Positions 19,552-32,038 are shown, counted from the stretch's first letter. The stretch is DNA of 64,000 nucleotides from Pseudocercospora fijiensis CIRAD86 (GCF_000340215.1 NW_006921536.1:2519016-2583015); one strand, 5' to 3'. Notes: a model not told the origin generated them from the letters alone. A program made the numbers and translations.

Positions 19552-22500
19552 CTAGCCAACCCATCTTCTCGCACTCTTGAACATCCTGGACCATGGACCA
19601 AATTCACCCCACTCCTTTGCCTGTTCAGCGGGCAGGTAGCTGGCGACTTCCTTCAAGATGGTACGTTCGGGATGCGGCATTAACGCCAGGACTCTTCCGT
19701 CTGGGGTTCTGACACCGGTGATACCGAGAGGGCTGCCGTTGGGGTTGAACGGGTAACGCTCAGTCGGGGTCAACTTGTTGTCCACATATCTCATCGACAC
19801 CAAGCCTTGGTCAACGAGAGCTTGCGGTGATGAAGCACCAGTATGCGAGAAATTCGCACGACCTTCGCCATGAGCTGTGACGATGGGAAGATATGAGCCC
19901 TCCATACCGTGCATGAAGACCGAAGGCGGCTGAGAAGTTGGATTCGTAACTTGGACCATGCAGACTCGAGCTTCGTACTGCTCGCTAATGTTACGCTCAA
20001 AGGTCGGCCAGTTCTCTGCTCCTGGGATGATTTCGGTCAATCTTGACAGGAATTGACAGCCATTGCAGACGCCCAATGCGAAAGTGTCTTTGCGCTCGAA
20101 GAAGGCCTTGAACTCGTTGCGAGCGCCTTCATGTAGCAGCACACTTTTTGACCAGCCTTGACCAGCACCGAGAACGTCGCCGTAGCTGAAACCACCACAG
20201 GCTGCTAGGCCGACACATGACGCGAGCGAGAAGCGTCCCGAGAGAATATCAGTCATATGCACGTCAATTGGACTGAAGCCTGCTGTAGCGAAGGCGAAGG
20301 CCATTTCGGCCTGGCCGTTGACACCCTGCTCGCGTAAGATAGCAACCCGTGGCTTGGTTCGGATTTGTGATGAGATGGTGGTGCTCCAGGTCGAGATATT
20401 CTCATCTGGCTTGTATGTCAGCTTGTACTGCAAGCCTGGATCCTGATCATTCATGATGTTCTCCTTCTCTGCAGCTGCACATGCAGGGTTATCTCTGCGA
20501 CTCTGCATTGCCCAAGATGTGTGGTGCCACTTCTGCTGCAACTCAGCTCTCGGTGCACGATAGACGCAATCGGCGCCATAGTAAATTGTCAGCTCCTGCT
20601 TTGAAGCCTTTGGCACAGTGCCGATCTTGATCGGAGACATGGGCGCGAAGACTCCGCGGAACACATTCTCATGCTTCTTGCGGATCTGGAAGACGACGCC
20701 AAGCTCTTCGTTGAAAAGAGTCTCAATAACATCCTGCGGTCTTCCAGATTTGACAATGTTGTCAAGGGCTAGAGCAATACCACAGCGGCCAGCGAACATC
20801 ATTTCGACCAAAGTGGTGAACAGACCACCGTCTGATCGGTCGTGATAGGCGAGAACAACGTCCGACTCGTGAAGTTGCTCGACAGCATGGTAGAAATCCT
20901 TGATGAAGTCGACATCGTGAACATCTGGAGCCGTGTTGCCTACTTGGCTGAAGACCTGTGCCAAAGCCGAGCCACCTAGAGCCTTCTTGCCACCAGCCAG
21001 ATCAACAAACATCAAAAGTGTGTCGCCAACATCTTCTTGTCGTCTGAGTGTTGGAGTCCAGGTGCTGGCTAGGTCATTGACTGGCGCAAAAGCAGAAATG
21101 ACCAATGATAGCGGTGCAGTGACTTCTTTGCCTTCCCACTTAGTCTTCATTGACATGGAGTCTTTACCCACTGGTATAGAAATGCCCAGTTCGGGACAAA
21201 GCTGCATGCCGATCGCCTCGACAGCTTCATAGAGCGCAGCACCTTCGCCAGGATGACTGCTTGCTGCCATCCAGTTCGCTGAAAGTCGGATCTTGCTGAG
21301 TCTGTTGGGAATGCTCGCGGCGGCGATGTTCAGAAGCGACTCGGCTACGGCCATACGAGCTGATGCTGCCGACGAGATAAGGGCCACCGTCGGCTTCTCT
21401 CCCATAGCCATCGCCTCACCGGTTTTTATTCCAGGTGTGAGCGACGTCGCAGTGACCGAGACGTCTGCAACAGGAGTCTGCCAAGGCCCAACCATCTGAT
21501 CTCGCACTGTGAGGCCACCGACAGTGCGATCGGCAATCGTGATGAGGAAAGACTTGGAGCCGACAGCCGGTAGAGCAAGTACCCTGTCTACTGCGTTGGG
21601 TAGCACTGCTTGAGTAGTTGTAGGAGACTTGGGAAGGTAGGTGGCCAGACTGCTGTCGAATGCTGGAAGCTTGAGTCTGCGGGAGTCCACAGTCCTATGC
21701 ATCTTCGGCGGTTTGCCAAATAGTGTCGACATTGGCAGGTCGATTGGTATTGGCTCGTCTTTCGAATCACGATCCATCAGCACCAGACGTTGCTCCTGTT
21801 GTGCTTGACCAACGACTGAGTAGCCACAACGTTCTCGCTTGCAGATTCTGATGAATGTATCGAGCTTGTCGGGTGCAATCGCCATGACATATCGCTCTTG
21901 AGCCTCGCAACACCAGATCTGCAGCGGGCTCAAGCTGGGATCAGCATTGTCAATTTCTCTAAGCTCGAACTTCGCACCAAAGCCGGCGTCTTCGACAAGT
22001 TCTGGAAGTGCGTTCGATAGACCACCAGCACCAACGTCATGGATGAGCTGGATTGGACTCTGCTGGCCAAGCGAGGTGCAAGTATTGATGACTTCTTGCG
22101 CTCTGCGCTGCACTTCAGCATTTCCACGCTGCACACTTGCGAAATCCAGATCGACGCTTCCCTCGCCTGATTGAATGCTTGAGGCTGCTCCGCCACCAAG
22201 ACCAATGAGCATGGCTGGTCCACCAAGCACAACCAGATGAGCACCAGAGCTTACCAGACCCTTCTTCTTAAGCGCCATCTCTGGTCGCACTGTACCTACG
22301 CCACCTGCAATCATAATTGGCTTATGATAGCCTCTGACTTCGGTCGAAGTCTCATCGACAGGTACATTCATCGAAAGCGTGCGGAAATATCCAGTTGTGC
22401 AGGGCCTACCGAATTCGTTGTTGAAAGCAGCGCTCCCGATCGGAGCTTCAATCATGATATCCAGACTGCTTGCGAGATGAGCAGGCTTTCCAATGTCAAG

Positions 22501-23622
22501 CTCCCATGGCTGCTCATGACCAGGAATGCGCAGATCTGACACGCTAAATCCAGCTAACCCAGACTTGGGCTTCGAACCTCTGCCGACAGCTCCTTCATCT
22601 CGAATTTCACCTCCCGATCCAGTCGCAGCTCCAGGATAGGGCGATACAGCAGTTGGATGGTTATGTGTCTCGACCTTGGCGAGATAATGTACGGTCTCCT
22701 TGGTCTGCTTCCATTCTCCACTAATCTGCTCAGGTGCCCAATGCGTTCCTGTGAAGCCTTGTAGAACAGCTGCATTGTCACTGTAGGCAGATATGACATG
22801 ATCTGGATGAGTATTGTGTGTATTTCGAATCATAGAAAACAGGCTTCGACCTTTCTCAACTCCGTCAATGGTCCAGCCTGCGTTGAACTGCTTATGCCTG
22901 CAGTGTTCAGAGTTGACTTGTGCGAACATGAAGAGCTCAACATCGGTAGGGTTGCGCTGAAGCTGGTTCGTATATGCATCGATCAAGTAGTCCATCTCAG
23001 ATGCATCTAGCGCGAGACCAAGTCGCTTGTTGGCATCCTCCAGCGCAGCTCTAGGTCCAGCCGAGCTATGCAACAGGTCTATCCGTTCCAAAGGTTGAGG
23101 TGGAAGCTGCGCAAACATCTCATTGAGATCTGGCGGGTTTGTGCTGAGCGTCTCCGTCATGCGATCATACAACGAATCCGGGCTTGGGATGGAATCACCT
23201 TGTGGGGCCTGCTCAAATCTTGCAGCGAAGATGATGCCACGCTCTATCCTCCTGACCACCTGCCCAAGGCCACATACTTGAGCAATGCTCGTCGCTTTCG
23301 AGCTCCAAGGCGAAATTGTGCCTGCCCGAGGGCTGACGAAGAACAAGCTCGTTGTCGCATCCTCGGGATGGTTGCCGTTAATGACCGCCTTGAGCAGAGC
23401 GCCATAAAGTTCAGTCTTCACATCTGGGTAGCTTCCATATTCAAGGAGTTGATCCAGGATGGAGATCTCGCCGGCCAAAAGCTGACGCGGCGACGATATA
23501 TAATGTACCCATATCGCCTGCAGATCCTTCGCCCCTAAGGCGGACTTCAGGTGATCGAGGCGAAAGTCAGAGAAAGCTGAAGAGCCAGGGAATGTCCGGA
23601 AGGCAAGTTGTGAGGTCGCCAT
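19552..23622 (-). CDS. ADE6: Phosphoribosylformylglycinamidine synthase (FGAM synthase)
   Basis: A single exon of 1,356 codons, the usual length for the fused eukaryotic enzyme. It makes FGAM from FGAR, glutamine and ATP, the fourth step of purine synthesis in the cytosol. The N-terminal part has the family signatures [14 protein letters not shown] and [20 protein letters not shown], and then [14 protein letters not shown]. The two AIRS-like ATP-binding halves include [14 protein letters not shown] and [14 protein letters not shown]. The C terminus is a class I glutamine amidotransferase: [24 protein letters not shown], nucleophile Cys in LGVCNGCQ, and the final catalytic His/Glu in MPHPER. 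No introns, stops or missing motifs. The start ATGGCGACCTCA is the first ATG of the frame. Confidence 0.97.
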   Translation of the reverse strand: MATSQLAFRTFPGSSAFSDFRLDHLKSALGAKDLQAIWVHYISSPRQLLAGEISILDQLLEYGSYPDVKTELYGALLKAVINGNHPEDATTSLFFVSPRAGTISPWSSKATSIAQVCGLGQVVRRIERGIIFAARFEQAPQGDSIPSPDSLYDRMTETLSTNPPDLNEMFAQLPPQPLERIDLLHSSAGPRAALEDANKRLGLALDASEMDYLIDAYTNQLQRNPTDVELFMFAQVNSEHCRHKQFNAGWTIDGVEKGRSLFSMIRNTHNTHPDHVISAYSDNAAVLQGFTGTHWAPEQISGEWKQTKETVHYLAKVETHNHPTAVSPYPGAATGSGGEIRDEGAVGRGSKPKSGLAGFSVSDLRIPGHEQPWELDIGKPAHLASSLDIMIEAPIGSAAFNNEFGRPCTTGYFRTLSMNVPVDETSTEVRGYHKPIMIAGGVGTVRPEMALKKKGLVSSGAHLVVLGGPAMLIGLGGGAASSIQSGEGSVDLDFASVQRGNAEVQRRAQEVINTCTSLGQQSPIQLIHDVGAGGLSNALPELVEDAGFGAKFELREIDNADPSLSPLQIWCCEAQERYVMAIAPDKLDTFIRICKRERCGYSVVGQAQQEQRLVLMDRDSKDEPIPIDLPMSTLFGKPPKMHRTVDSRRLKLPAFDSSLATYLPKSPTTTQAVLPNAVDRVLALPAVGSKSFLITIADRTVGGLTVRDQMVGPWQTPVADVSVTATSLTPGIKTGEAMAMGEKPTVALISSAASARMAVAESLLNIAAASIPNRLSKIRLSANWMAASSHPGEGAALYEAVEAIGMQLCPELGISIPVGKDSMSMKTKWEGKEVTAPLSLVISAFAPVNDLASTWTPTLRRQEDVGDTLLMFVDLAGGKKALGGSALAQVFSQVGNTAPDVHDVDFIKDFYHAVEQLHESDVVLAYHDRSDGGLFTTLVEMMFAGRCGIALALDNIVKSGRPQDVIETLFNEELGVVFQIRKKHENVFRGVFAPMSPIKIGTVPKASKQELTIYYGADCVYRAPRAELQQKWHHTSWAMQSRRDNPACAAAEKENIMNDQDPGLQYKLTYKPDENISTWSTTISSQIRTKPRVAILREQGVNGQAEMAFAFATAGFSPIDVHMTDILSGRFSLASCVGLAACGGFSYGDVLGAGQGWSKSVLLHEGARNEFKAFFERKDTFALGVCNGCQFLSRLTEIIPGAENWPTFERNISEQYEARVCMVQVTNPTSQPPSVFMHGMEGSYLPIVTAHGEGRANFSHTGASSPQALVDQGLVSMRYVDNKLTPTERYPFNPNGSPLGITGVRTPDGRVLALMPHPERTILKEVASYLPAEQAKEWGEFGPWSRMFKSARRWVG

Positions 23623-24375
23623 GTTGCTATCAATGTTGGAGACCAGGCCTCAAGCCGCGGGCGGTGAGGCTAATAGAAATTCTTCACATGCTGAAGTCGA
23701 AGTGACAAAATGTTCAGGGCACAATTTCCTGCCTTGCTAAGTTTTAGCCTTCGCGCCACGAAAAGCTTGTCCAAGCTGCCGGAACTGCACGTGACAACAA
23801 ATCTGAAAGTCGATATGAACTTCACTGGTGTTGATTGTTTTGCTGAGCAATATTTCGCTGACATTGGTAGGATACCATCTCATAAACTCCTATCCTTCTA
23901 GGTATTCAGACGCCATGCTCAGGCGTTCGTTCGGTCCACACCGCAAGCTAAGACGCTTCATTTCAAACCCCACGAAAGAAGACTCCCGCCTCGTTCCATT
24001 TCCTCCCAAGAGTAATGCTAGCATGCGACTCAATTCGCAGCATTGCTCGATTTGCTATTGCTTCGCGACCTGTTGCCCGTGCTAGGTCGATCCGACGCTG
24101 ACGACGTGTGTTGATGCTGACTTTTGCTGCCGTGGGAACGCTTCTAAATTCGCGCCAAATCCAATCAGAACAAAAGGCCATGACATGACTGTCATTCCAT
24201 GCATGTAAAGAGACAAGGACGAAGAGGATCAACGCGATGCAATGCAAGGCAGACACAGGTGCTTGCGATGCAGTGCATACGCGCATGTGATCGAATATAC
24301 AAAGGAGAAGGTCATTTTCAAGAGAGTAAGTATGTTGGGGATGAGTGCAGCGTGTGCGAGGTAGGCTCGAGCTTC
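23623..24375. promoter_or_regulatory. Spacer: ADE6 promoter and 3' flank of the PP2A subunit gene
   Basis: About 750 bp between two minus-strand genes. It must hold the ADE6 promoter at its left end and the terminator of the PP2A gene at its right end. I see no convincing transcription-factor site, repeat or extra gene. Confidence 0.5.
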
Positions 24376-26613
24376 TCATCCACGTACCGAATTGGTGTGT
24401 CTTTCAGCTCTCCTGTCGTCCTGTAAGCGGAGTCGTTCCATGGAGGTCAGATCTCCGTCTTCGCTTCGCATAGGGCTTTTCGATGTGTTGCCATATGCAT
24501 TGGGAGGGCGTACCGCTGGAGCATGCCCATTCTGCTTCATTTGATCGGCAAGTTGCGACAGCCGGTCCCACTTCGCTTGTCGATTCGCCTTGACAGCTTC
24601 TGCGTTGTTTTGTTGCTCGGTGTACTCGTGCGAGCACTCGTCGAACAATTGTGGGTTTACTTCCATGAACAGCTTCATGGCGTTGTATACCATGCCGTGT
24701 ATGGTTCTATAACTTGTAAGCTTCAAGCGACGGAGATATACGACGGTAGCTTGTGCGAACTTACCGATTCCAGTGACCTTTCGAGTTTTCGTATAGAGGT
24801 GCGAACATTATCGGCAAAATCACATCAACATTGTCGCTCACAAGATTACAGAAGTACTCATTGTTCCAGAAATAGAGGGCACGCTCGGCGACCTAGAATC
24901 GTCAGCAGAAGGACAGAAAGCACGTATGCGCTCGAGACATACCTGGAAATGTGGGCTTGCGACGCTCTTTGCGAGCTGGTTGAACAGCGGCTCCTGGACC
25001 TTGGCAAATTCGGCCGGATCCATGACCTCAAAAATATCCTCGACCTCGTTCAAGAACATGACCTCCTTCGTGCTGTTGACCTTCGGCCAGTATCGTAATA
25101 ATCCCAACACGACTTCCTCTGTGAGCGCTGCGTCCTTCTCCAGGAATTGAACAATGCAGTATGCCAGCTGTGGGTGATACATGCTCAAGCTCTTCACTTT
25201 GTGCAGAGGAATGAGCACTCGTGTGAGGAAGAGTTTGTGCTCTTCCTTGAGCGGCAAAGCGAAGCCATTGATGATGGAGCCAAGAATTTCCAGTAACTCC
25301 GCGATACCATTAAACCTCTCCGTCTCATATATGAATTGAAAGAAGACGTTGTTGATGCTTCTTCTGATGAAAGATCGCAGATTGAGGAATTTTCCGTATA
25401 TCCTGTGTAGTGTGGTCTTCAAGAAGTCTCTTTCTCTTGGATCTTCAGAATCAAACAGCTCGAGCAGCTGCAGCACAAAACTATGGTCGATGTACTGCTT
25501 CGCATAGTTGGTGTTGAAATCCTGACTTTCTATGAAGCGAAGGAAGAACTCGTAGACGACTTGGATGTGAGGCCATGCGACCTCGAGGACGGGTTCATCC
25601 TCCTCAGGATCAAACGCTTCGCCTTGAGGGTTCATCGGAGGCGGGATGGGGCGAAAAAGGTTCTTCGCAAACATCTCGACGACTCTCGGGTACATGGGCT
25701 CCGATATGACCTGTCGGTTCTGCGCGACATAGTCCAGAAGCTCGTGTAGCGCCAGTCGCTTGATCTCTTTGCTCTTCATGTCACCAGACGCATCGTTAAA
25801 GTCGAATATGATATTGCATTGATCAAGCTTCTGCATGAACAGCTCCTGTCTCCTGTTGGGCGGGACTTCATGGAAGCCCGGGAGCTTCTCGAGCTCACGC
25901 TGCCTTTGGTCTGAGATATCGAAGCGTGACGAGTGCTGTCGTTTAGGCGTCCTAATACCTTCAGGCACCGTGTCTTTGGGCGTGGCTTGCAATCGATCGA
26001 ACAACAAGCTCTTCTGGCCAGCCTTTGGCGGCGCGAGGTCGTGCGGCATGGTTTCGGCGGCGCCTGGTGGAGGAATGTGCTGTCTTGACGTTAGGTTTGT
26101 ATGAATTTGACGCATATAAAGGCCAGCTTACAGGGGCACTAGGAGAGATTACCACGCTAGGAGCGAGCTGTCCCAACCTGCCTGGTGTAGACGCACCTCC
26201 CTGCTGATTTGGTGCAGAATTGGAGGGGTTTGCGGCAGCATTGCCGTGCTGTGGGAAGTGGCCTGAGTTGGGGCCCGTGTTCATCTGTTGCTGACCAGGC
26301 ATTGGCGCGCCTGGGTGTGATTGCGTAGGCGCATCGGAGGGCAATGGCTTATTGCGCGAGTCGACGAGGTTGCTGGTGGAAGAAGTCGGCGTGGCATGGG
26401 CAGAACCGGCAGGCGAGTGTGTGCTGGAGCCGGCGTGGGGGGATGCGGTGCCCGAGGAGCCATCTTTGCCGCCCTTCTTCGCCAACTTGTTGCCCTCTCG
26501 GTCCTTGTTCCGCGAGAGCTGGTCATGCTGTGTCAATGGCCATCAATACTAGAGGAGCGCGTTCGGGAGGGGGAGGGCGAGCTTACCACGCGCTGCCTGA
26601 AGCCCTTCATCAT
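24376..26613 (-). CDS. RTS1: PP2A regulatory subunit B' (B56 family)
   Basis: Five exons on the minus strand: 26613-26587, 26527-26132, 26079-24943, 24892-24765 and 24706-24376, with introns of 59, 52, 50 and 58 nt that all follow GT...CTNAC/TTGAC...AG. The product has 672 residues. It directs the PP2A phosphatase to substrates in stress, cell-cycle and septation control. The first exon encodes only MMKGFRQRV, the conserved start of fungal Rts1/Par1. A Ser/Pro/Gly-rich linker (to about residue 150) precedes the B56 HEAT-like fold: [47 protein letters not shown]-free core, [16 protein letters not shown] across the third intron, and [20 protein letters not shown] across the fourth. Each exon joins in frame. 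The C-terminal helix ends [10 protein letters not shown]. Confidence 0.92.
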
Positions 26614-27327
26614 GCGTCGAGTATCCCAGGGTGGGCCCGGCGGGTTGGTAATGGTAGGAGGGAGTGTGGTGTGCCGACGATAGGGCTAGCGCTGCTCACG
26701 GAGCTGCGCCAGGGCTGCGAGAATGCACTGGAGTCGGTCTGTTGTTCCTGCCCTGGCCTGGCCTCAGAGTGCCGTTGCTGCTGCGATGCGCACAGCTGTG
26801 GTATTCCGCAATGCTCGCCGGGAGCTGCGCACACGAACGCGGTAGATAATGCAGGGAGCGTGAGGGAGGGAGGGAGGGAGGCGGGCGGCGCGGGCAGAGA
26901 GGGCGGTGGTGCAGCGGGCAATGCAAGGCGAGGGAGAGTCGGGTGGGTTGTGATGTCCGCTCTGCTGTGCTGCCGCTGTCCGCTGTCCGCTATCCAGAGC
27001 CAAGCCTAGCGCGACTTAAGCTGCCAAGATTGCGGGCAGCAGAGGCTGTGGAGGGCCAGAGCGAGGCGAGAGCGAGAGGGCGTACGACTCGTGGACTGCC
27101 AGGTGTGCGAAAATCGAGAGAGGGGAATGGGAGCGCCGATGCTCTCGAGTCGTGCGTGCGTACGGTGTGGTGTGTGCGTGTTGATCTCTCTCGCATGCGG
27201 GAAGAGGCTCCCCTGCCCTCTGATTCGCTGGCATTGAACAGCTTCAGACTGTCGGCTGCTGCTTCCGCGACGGCACGTGATGCACATACAAACCTCCAGC
27301 AACACACTTCCACCGCTGCACTCCGAG
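26614..27327. promoter_or_regulatory. Divergent promoter between the PP2A subunit and TFIIIC subunit 5 genes
   Basis: About 710 bp between two start codons facing away from each other. It is rich in GC and in GAG/AGAG runs and contains a perfect four-run G-quadruplex motif. No TATA box is evident. An in-frame ATG at 27280 could extend the TFIIIC gene by 16 codons. Confidence 0.6.
26864..26878 (+). promoter_or_regulatory. Predicted G-quadruplex motif
   Basis: Four GGG runs separated by single A bases (GGGAGGGAGGGAGGG), the most stable loop arrangement for a parallel quadruplex, followed by further G-rich sequence. It lies 251 bp upstream of the PP2A start codon and 450 bp upstream of the TFIIIC start. 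Whether it folds in the cell is not known. Confidence 0.6.
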
Positions 27328-29169
27328 ATGCAACGCACATCGTCACATCAAGATCACGAGGGTGGCCAGCCGGGCGCAGCACCTGTTCACGCTGTGGGCA
27401 GTGCGCGCATCGTGAGCGTCGAGCACCCATGCATCATCCGCAACTTTGAAAATGGCATCAAGTCGCTGGGCGGCGAGGCTCAACTCAAGCACGTATGTGT
27501 CCACTACTACTGTGACGCGAGGCGCGGCGCGATGTGTGCGGTCTGACATGGAAGCTATGTGTAGGTTCTCGAGCATCACGTGGACGATACAAAATTGTCG
27601 AGCAAACAGAACCAGCTGCCCGAGCCAGTGGCCGGAGTGTCGCTGCGACCAGACGATCCCTTCGCCAAGAAGATCGCATCGACCGGCTGCCGTACCAGAA
27701 ATGTGCTTGTCAGGGTGACCGTGCCGAAACGGACAGGCCGCAAGCGCAAACGAGGATCCGATGAGCCGTTCGAGGAGCCATTACAGCCAGAGCGACAAGA
27801 TGCGGGCATCACCGCGCCCAATCTCATCCGCAGACTTCGCGACAGTGAGGGCAAGTACCACATCGAAGCAGTCGGCATGGTCCGCGAAACGCATCGATTT
27901 CGGACTCTGCCAGACTTCCAGCTTCGTAGCGCTGATCTCCCAATCATGCACCAGCTGAGAGAGCATACAATGATGCCCGACTACGATAAGCTTGCTCAGT
28001 TCCGCGTCAGGACCGACATAGGAAACCACGACATCACCGCTTTTCCTGCTCCTCCCACCTTCACCAGCTTTGACATGCCCCACAAATACGAGTATCAACA
28101 GGCGTCTGGCGTTGTGTATGTTCAGGATGAGAGCGGACAGGTGACTGCCAAGAACATCTCTGCGCCTCAGAAACGTGTGACTTGGGCTCTTGCACCAGAC
28201 GCACCCGAAGTCCCACAGAAAGCTCCAATTGACCTGCCTCGGCGCAGTCCGACTGGCGAGCTGCTTCCAAAGGCGGTGAAGGAGCTGCAGAAATTACTCG
28301 AAACCCGTCCTCTTCTGACCAAGCGTGTCGCTCTGAACTCCATGGTACCCATTAGTGATACCATTTTCAAGGAAGCCACGCAATACGTTGGCTACAGCTT
28401 CAAGGCAGGTCCTTGGCGCGACAGTCTCATCAAGTATGGTGTGGACCCGCGAAAAGACCCCAAGTGCCGCTTCTACCAGACTTTGATGTTCCAGGTTGAC
28501 AAAGAAGCATTCAAAGATCCCGCCGACGAGAAGGTAAAGTTCCAGATATCATCTACGAGTTGGGCGAGGCCTCTCAGGCACAGCCGTGATGCGCCAGAGT
28601 CGCATATCTTTGATGGGAGGAATGTTACTGCCAATGGTAAAACCTGGCAAGTGTGTGATGTGACAGATCCCATGGTGAAGGAGATTTTTGACACCGAGAA
28701 TATCAGAGAAGAGTGCGACCCTTTCCAGTGGGGCTGGTATCACAATGGAACGCTAGCCAAGGCTCGCACGATCATGAAGGATAAGATGAGGTTCTTGTTC
28801 GCGAACGAAGACCCTCCGATGGAAGATTACAAGCACATCAGCAAGATTCCAGACAGACTCACCAAAGACAACATGGCTGAAGCACAACTGGCGCCAAGGA
28901 CATATGGCCACCACGCGTCCGCTTTGGCAAATGAGATTCGGAACATAGTGAAGAGTGGCGAAGGCACCCGGAGTGCGGAGAAGCTCTGGGCACAAAAGAA
29001 ACAGGCTGCTGGGGAAGCTGTTGATGATGACCACGCGAGCGCGGTGGACGACGAAGAGGCAGCTGAGCTGCGAGGTCTCGATGTGGCTGATGACGATGAG
29101 GGTGATCTGGAAGAGAATAGAGATGGGGTCATTGAAGCCGAACCTGATCAAGCTTCGAATGGAGCATGA
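27328..29169 (+). CDS. TFC1: Transcription factor IIIC subunit 5 (tau95 family)
   Basis: Two exons, 27328-27492 and 27565-29169, joined by a 72-nt intron (GTATGT, CTGAC, TGTAG), give 589 residues. TFIIIC binds the internal promoters of tRNA genes and recruits RNA polymerase III; this subunit contacts the A box. Exon 1 carries VEHPCIIRNFENGIKSLGGE and the frame continues over the junction (LKH-VLEHHVDD) to AGVSLRPDDPFAKKI and VTVPKRTGRKRKRG, all typical of fungal Tfc1/Sfc1. The central part has the helix-turn-helix region (ETRPLLTKRVALNSM, YVGYSFKAGPWRDSLIKYGVDPR). The C terminus is acidic (VADDDEGDLEEN). An upstream in-frame ATG at 27280 is possible, but 27328 gives the tidier protein. Confidence 0.9.
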
Positions 29170-29899
29170 GCATTATCAGAGATCCATCGTGATCGCGAGA
29201 ACGTAGATTGAGCGCCGGCCACTTCAAGCATACGATCACGACACTGGCGAAGGTATCCTGCGAGACTGATCATAGTTAGTCTCTTTACACTTGGTTTCGG
29301 CAGCGTACGCAGCTGTGATGGTCGTCTACATTATTGGAAGTGCTGAAAGCACGTGAAACATTCGTTGAACTTTTTCCTTTTCAAGACGACCCGCTGGACG
29401 CAGGAACATATCCCAGTCACGTGTTTGCTTTGCTTTGCGGGCAAGCTCTTGCAAGCATGGGCCTGACCGGCGAACGTGCTCAAACGAACGCAAGAACGTC
29501 TTTGCTTAACCAGATCTCCCCCATGCCGTCTGCGCGCGTCTTGACACTTCCCTTCCCTAATTGCAAACACATACAATCGGCTGATAAACTACTACTTCAC
29601 GTCTTCATCAATGCTTGGCTCGACTATGCTTCCCAAATCAGGACAGAGATCCCTGACTGCCCGCCCCGGCGCTTGCTGATAGGCACAAGAAAAGTCGCCA
29701 ATGGATGCGAAGATGCGCGCCGGACATGGCCATTGTTGAGGCGGGGTATTGTCGATTCGTACAGCTAAAGAATACATAACTTGTAGGTCTAGATGTTCTA
29801 TCGTTTCCGTCCGTTCGTCTATACCATCAACCTCTCTCATACCAGCTCGAACCATCCTAACTGCCTTGCACTGGCTGAGCTGCCGTGTCCGCCGGCAAT
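29170..29899. other. Intergenic: TFIIIC 3' flank and amine oxidase promoter
   Basis: About 730 bp. A 144-codon frame exists at 29334-29768 but has no recognisable domain and looks like chance. The right-hand part should hold the promoter of the copper amine oxidase gene. Nothing else seen. Confidence 0.5.
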
Positions 29900-32038
29900 A
29901 TGGTCTTGGAACGCTTACAGCAGATGGCTTCCCATGTCACGGGCCAGAAGGTCCAGCCTCATCCTTTCGATCCGCTTACATTGGACGAGATCAGAACAGC
30001 GGTCGAGATCGTGCGAAGAGAATACCCGAGCGTACACTTCAATGCGATCACACTATGGGAGCCTCGAAAGGCAGAGATGCAGAAATGGCTCGCCAGCCCA
30101 CAGACAGTCCCGAGACCACATCGAGTAGCAGACATTGTGGCAATTGGAAGAGGTAGCAAAGTATACGACGCGTTGGTTGATCTGAACGAAGGCAGGATCA
30201 CACAATGGCAGCAGACTCCAGATGTTCAACCATTAATCACCATGGAGGACCTGCAGCTGACAGAGACTGTGGCAAGAAAAGACGCAAAGGTCATTGAGCA
30301 GTGTGGTATCCTTGGAATCCCGCCACAAGATATGCACAAAGTCTACTGCGATCCTTGGACAATTGGCTACGACGAACGATTTGGTTCGGGAATTCGACTA
30401 CAACAAGCTCTGATGTATTATCGGCCGAACATTGACGATTGCCAGTATACCTTCCCGCTCGATTTTTGTCCCATCTTCAACGCAGACACGCACGAGATTA
30501 TTCACATTGACGTGCCGAAAGTGCGAAGACCTCTGAATGCTGCTCCGCCGATCAACTATCACGCTGAAGCGATCGAGAAAGAGGGTGGTCACAGAACAGA
30601 CTTGAAGCCAATCAATATATCACAACCTGAAGGAGTGTCATTCGCGGTAGAAGGGCGAACATTGAAATGGCAGAACTGGAATATCCATGTTGGTTTCAAC
30701 TATCGAGAGGGCGTGGTTCTCTCGAATATCACGTTCAATGACAAGGGCAATGTTCGTCCGCTTTTCTGGCGACTGTCTCTGGCGGAGATGGTCGTGCCAT
30801 ACGGCAATCCGGAGCATCCACATCAAAGGAAGCACGCCTTCGATCTTGGTGAGTATGGTGGAGGATACATGACAAACTCGCTCTCTTTGGGCTGCGACTG
30901 CAAGGGCGCTATCCACTACATGGACTTCGACTTCGTTAACAAAGCCGGCGAGCCTCAAACAATCAAGAACGCAATTTGCATTCACGAGGAGGACGCTGGA
31001 ATCTTGTTCAAGCACACCGACTTCCGAGACGATTCCTGCACTGTGACTCGTGCTCGCAAATTCGTGATCAGTCACGTCTTCACAGCAGCCAACTATGAAT
31101 ACTGCGTCTACTGGATCTTCATGCTGGATGGTACTATCCAGCTCGAGGTCAAGCTTACTGGCATCTTGAACACATACGCTCTCGCACCAGGTGAATCTGC
31201 AGCGCCATGGGGAACGGAAGTCTACCCAGGCGTCAACGCTCACAACCACCAGCACTTGTTCTGTTTGCGCGTAGATCCGAATATTGACGGCCCAGAGAAT
31301 ACCGTCTTTCAGGTCGACGCAGTGCAAGGCGAAGGTGAGGTCGGCAGCAAAGATAACTTTTACGGCAATGCCTTCTATGCCAAGAAAACCAAGCTCGAGA
31401 CCATGGAGACTGCTCGAAGTGACTACAACGGCCAAACAAGTCGCACCTGGGAAATCGCCAACACGAACAAGATCAACCCATACAGCAAGAAACCCGTCTC
31501 TTACAAACTCGTCAGCAGAGAAGTCCCATCCTTGCTGCCGAAGGTGGGCAGTCTAGTGTGGAAACGAGCTGGCTTCGCCCGCCATGCCGTCCACGTAACA
31601 AAATGTACGTCTTCGCCTCGCCCATCCCCTTTCCCAATAATGCATACTAACCCATCTCCTCCCATAGTCTCCGACGACCAAATCCATCCAGCCGGCCGCC
31701 ACGTGCCCCAAACTTCCGGCGAACCCTCGCAAGGCCTCCCCGCCTGGATCGCCGCAGATCCTCAAGGCTCTCTCGACAACACCGATGTCGTCTTGTGGCA
31801 TACATTCGGTCTCATACATTTCCCCTCTCCCGAAGACTATCCTGTCATGCCCGCTGAGCCCATGACTGTGCTGCTGCGGCCAAGGAACTTCTTCACGAGT
31901 AATCCTTGTATGGATGTTCCTCCGAGTTATTCTAGTACGCCGAGTCAGGTTGCGGCTGGGAAGAGTGGTGTGAAAGGGATTGTGGATAGCATTAGTCGGT
32001 TGGCTTTTGGGGGGAAAGAGGGGAGTAGTTGTTGTTGA
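29900..32038 (+). CDS. Copper amine oxidase
   Basis: Two exons, 29900-31604 and 31668-32038. The 63-nt intron (GTACGT, perfect TACTAAC, CCATAG) has a length divisible by three and no stop, so it can be mistaken for coding DNA; removing it joins HVTKF to SDDQIHPAGRH as in relatives. The product has 691 residues. These enzymes oxidise primary amines to aldehyde, ammonia and hydrogen peroxide, often letting fungi use amines as nitrogen source. NYEY holds Tyr399, the precursor of the TPQ cofactor. AFDLGEYGGG holds the catalytic base Asp315. HNHQHLF supplies two copper His and the late WHTFGLIHFP region the third. There is no C-terminal SKL; the protein ends GSSCC. Residues 5-13 (RLQQMASHV) nearly fit a PTS2 peroxisome signal. 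Confidence 0.93.
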   Translation: MVLERLQQMASHVTGQKVQPHPFDPLTLDEIRTAVEIVRREYPSVHFNAITLWEPRKAEMQKWLASPQTVPRPHRVADIVAIGRGSKVYDALVDLNEGRITQWQQTPDVQPLITMEDLQLTETVARKDAKVIEQCGILGIPPQDMHKVYCDPWTIGYDERFGSGIRLQQALMYYRPNIDDCQYTFPLDFCPIFNADTHEIIHIDVPKVRRPLNAAPPINYHAEAIEKEGGHRTDLKPINISQPEGVSFAVEGRTLKWQNWNIHVGFNYREGVVLSNITFNDKGNVRPLFWRLSLAEMVVPYGNPEHPHQRKHAFDLGEYGGGYMTNSLSLGCDCKGAIHYMDFDFVNKAGEPQTIKNAICIHEEDAGILFKHTDFRDDSCTVTRARKFVISHVFTAANYEYCVYWIFMLDGTIQLEVKLTGILNTYALAPGESAAPWGTEVYPGVNAHNHQHLFCLRVDPNIDGPENTVFQVDAVQGEGEVGSKDNFYGNAFYAKKTKLETMETARSDYNGQTSRTWEIANTNKINPYSKKPVSYKLVSREVPSLLPKVGSLVWKRAGFARHAVHVTKCTSSPRPSPFPIMHTNPSPPIVSDDQIHPAGRHVPQTSGEPSQGLPAWIAADPQGSLDNTDVVLWHTFGLIHFPSPEDYPVMPAEPMTVLLRPRNFFTSNPCMDVPPSYSSTPSQVAAGKSGVKGIVDSISRLAFGGKEGSSCC

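Noticed and set aside
29334..29768. 144-codon plus-strand frame upstream of the amine oxidase
   Set aside because: No domain or signal, average composition, no splice continuation into a neighbour; likely chance.
30638..31435. 265-codon minus-strand frame
   Set aside because: A shadow of the copper amine oxidase, whose domains and active site are clear on the plus strand.
31605..31667. 21 extra residues in the amine oxidase frame
   Set aside because: Perfect TACTAAC and splice sites, and relatives lack this insertion, so it is an intron.
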